Shown: positions 6,245 to 7,279 of the stretch, in pieces
Layout: the number at the start of each line of letters is the position of its first letter
Numbering within the stretch: position 1 is the stretch's first letter
NCBI GenBank assembly: GCA_017503445.1
Contig: JAFVTB010000111.1
Location: 1-7,279, forward strand
Length of the DNA: 7,279 nucleotides
Reading direction: 5' to 3'
Source of the DNA: Clostridia bacterium
GTDB lineage: Bacteria > Bacillota > Clostridia > Christensenellales > UBA1242
Program-made: the position numbers and the translations under genes
The notes under the pieces: generated by a model
Told to the model about the DNA's origin: nothing
The model's database searches: none
The model's input: the letters and a program-made list of their open reading frames with translations, nothing else

Positions 6245-6271
6245 AAAAAACTGCCGGTTGGCAGTTTTTTT
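6244..6271. terminator. Bidirectional terminator between convergent genes
   Basis: CTGCC (6251-6255) and GGCAG (6260-6264) form a GC-rich stem with a GGTT loop, extended by seven A-T pairs (6244-6250 with 6265-6271), so a U tract follows the stem in both directions. It touches the stop codon of the membrane gene (6242-6244) and contains part of the stop codon of the HicB-like gene (6270-6272), and so serves both. Confidence 0.88.
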
Positions 6272-6554
6272 AGCGCCTTTTAAGGTCCCTTGGAAACAAG
6301 ATTGTGTCCACCAGCATTGTATCTTCGTTTTTGAACTGTTGTTTGATTTCGGTGAAAAAAGATGGCTTTGTGATGTCAAGGTTGAACCTTAGGGCATAAG
6401 AGCAGTAAACCCGCAAAAAATCTTTTGCAAACAAAAATGCTTCTTCAAAAGAATTGCCTTCGGTGGTGATGCCAAGGTCTGGAAAGTTCACAACGATTTC
6501 ATCGTTTCCTTTTGCGAAAACTGCAGGATAAACAAATTGATGAATTTCTGCCAC
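6270..6554 (-). CDS. Solitary HicB-like domain protein
   Basis: The 94-aa product carries the HicB-family core: YPAVF at 9-13, then IVVNFPDLGITTEGNSFEEA (about 20-39) and a helix AKDFLRVYCSYAL, with the proline-rich turn ITKPS at 61-65. In HicAB toxin-antitoxin systems this partly degenerate RNase H-like domain neutralises the HicA mRNA interferase. Here no HicA-like small basic gene is adjacent on either side, and the protein ends without an obvious ribbon-helix-helix or helix-turn-helix DNA-binding tail. It is probably one of the orphan HicB-like proteins common in Firmicutes. The GTG start at 6554 is set by AAGGAG (6562-6567), 7 nt upstream. It has its own promoter and converges on the membrane gene, sharing its terminator. 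The fold is well supported; the role is open. Confidence 0.8.
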   Translation of the reverse strand: MAEIHQFVYPAVFAKGNDEIVVNFPDLGITTEGNSFEEAFLFAKDFLRVYCSYALRFNLDITKPSFFTEIKQQFKNEDTMLVDTILFPRDLKRR

Positions 6555-6576
6555 AATAACACTCCTTTATTGTCTT

Positions 6577-6605
6577 ATTATATCCTATTTTGCGGCAAAA
6601 AACAA
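6577..6605 (-). promoter_or_regulatory. Promoter of the HicB-like gene
   Basis: Read on the minus strand, TTGTTT (plus 6600-6605) and a perfect TATAAT (plus 6577-6582) are separated by 17 bp. The expected start of transcription, near 6570, leaves only a few bases before the AAGGAG ribosome binding site at 6562-6567, so the leader is very short. The -35 region coincides with the T tract of the possible terminator of the upstream minus-strand gene. Confidence 0.7.
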
Positions 6606-6634
6606 TTAAATTTCGCAAATATATTGGCAAATTT
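6597..6634 (-). terminator. Weak possible terminator of the 213-aa gene
   Basis: On the minus strand AAATTTGC (plus 6627-6634) can pair with GC-AAATTT (plus 6608-6616, one bulged base), followed by AATTGTTTTTT. The stem is AT-rich and overlaps the stop codon of the 213-aa gene, so termination may be inefficient and some transcripts may continue into the HicB-like gene. Confidence 0.3.
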
Positions 6635-7275
6635 TATGGGCGCGTTGGATAAATTGGTGTATTGAAGATTGCGCTGCATGTTGCATCACCCTGTGGCTGG
6701 CAAAGTGGAAGCACAGGATATCCAAATGTTGGCACCAAAAGGTCCACAACGCCCACAACGCGGAATATGATTTGCACGCAGGCGGTGATGCTGGCGGTTG
6801 TGTCGCCAGTGAAAGAGCCGATTGTTGATTGGAACACCGCCGTTGCGGTCACCTCAATAGGGGTTAAGCTGCTGGTTGGCACGCAAAGTGTTGCGGTGCG
6901 GGTGATTGAAACAGATGATGTCGCTGTGCCTGCAACCCCGTTTGCATCAGTGTAGTTGATAAGCAGTGGAATATTGATTGTCGCGGTTACGGTTGCAAAA
7001 TTGCCCGCGTTGTCGTTGCGTTCAATGGTTAATGATGTAACGGTTGCAGGGATATCAGGATTGTTCACCGTTGAAATATAGGTCAGTGGGCGCGCTGGGT
7101 CATCGGGCGTGAAATCCGTAAGTGCAAGGGTGAAAATCTCGCTGTCCACGCGATGCACACACGCATCAAACACGCGTGGCACTTGTATAAGCGCCTTTTC
7201 GCAAATGTTTTTCAGTTGTTGGCTGTTGATGCAAGCAGGTTTTTGGTTGTTTCGGTTGTTAATGAAAAATGACAT
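6634..7275 (-). CDS. Conserved clostridial-type cysteine-containing protein, possibly spore- or surface-related
   Basis: The 213-aa product has no signal peptide and no membrane helix. An N-terminal part carries C15, C25 and C39 (VPRVFDACVHRV, 32-43). A middle part is rich in Thr, Val, Ile and Asn with alternating beta-strand pattern (about 45-160). A C-terminal part contains C166, FRVVGVVDLLVPTFGYPVLPLC (171-192) and C200. The 'VFDAC' opening and the 'VDLLVP-[ST]-[FY]-GY-P...C' ending resemble a family of uncharacterised proteins that I remember from spore-forming Clostridia, where similar proteins are sometimes linked to spore coat or morphogenesis. I cannot confirm that link here. The ATG at 7275 is four bases from the window edge, so its ribosome binding site cannot be seen and the true start could be further upstream. 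Base composition is more GC-rich than in the neighbours. Confidence 0.75.
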   Translation of the reverse strand: MSFFINNRNNQKPACINSQQLKNICEKALIQVPRVFDACVHRVDSEIFTLALTDFTPDDPARPLTYISTVNNPDIPATVTSLTIERNDNAGNFATVTATINIPLLINYTDANGVAGTATSSVSITRTATLCVPTSSLTPIEVTATAVFQSTIGSFTGDTTASITACVQIIFRVVGVVDLLVPTFGYPVLPLCQPQGDATCSAIFNTPIYPTRP

Positions 7276-7279
7276 AAAA

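Noticed and set aside
1..7279. CRISPR array, insertion sequence or integrase
   Set aside because: I saw no regularly spaced repeats, transposase or recombinase frames, and no direct repeat of the tRNA 3' end that would mark an attachment site.

Overview
The window looks like a low-GC, anaerobic, Firmicutes/Clostridia-like bacterium, probably uncultured. The grounds are a class III (oxygen-sensitive) ribonucleotide reductase with its radical SAM activase, strong AGGAG-type ribosome binding sites, AT-rich spacers with near-consensus sigma-A promoters, U-tract terminators, and a C-terminal gene family that I associate with Clostridia. No species can be named from the sequence alone.

Layout. Positions 1-202 hold no gene but carry a plus-strand terminator-like hairpin and two compact hairpins with GCAA loops. 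An initiator tRNA (tRNA-fMet) lies on the minus strand at 203-279, with its own consensus promoter (303-331) and terminator (174-196). nrdD (566-2662) and nrdG (2704-3357) follow on the plus strand. Two tandem 16-bp NrdR-type boxes, 32 bp apart, overlap the nrdD promoter, so the pair is very probably under NrdR control. A hairpin with a U-tract between nrdD and nrdG probably lowers nrdG expression.

The most unusual part is 3400-6244, a tight three-gene unit on the plus strand. The first gene is 148 aa and aligns along its length with shikimate kinase, but its Walker A lysine and serine and its substrate-binding acids are replaced. It overlaps by ATGA a 629-aa gene that is clearly a transketolase by fold and conserved framework segments. 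That protein has lost nearly all the catalytic histidines, the GDG...N thiamine-diphosphate/metal motif and the phosphate-binding arginine, while keeping an intact frame. A small three-helix membrane protein follows 14 bp later. I read this as an operon of two retained pseudoenzymes plus a membrane partner, with unknown function. The first gene also appears to be translated from a leaderless mRNA.

The right end holds two minus-strand genes: a solitary HicB-like small protein (6270-6554, GTG start, own promoter) that shares a bidirectional terminator with the membrane gene, and a 213-aa cysteine-containing protein (6634-7275) resembling conserved clostridial, possibly spore- or surface-related, hypothetical proteins.
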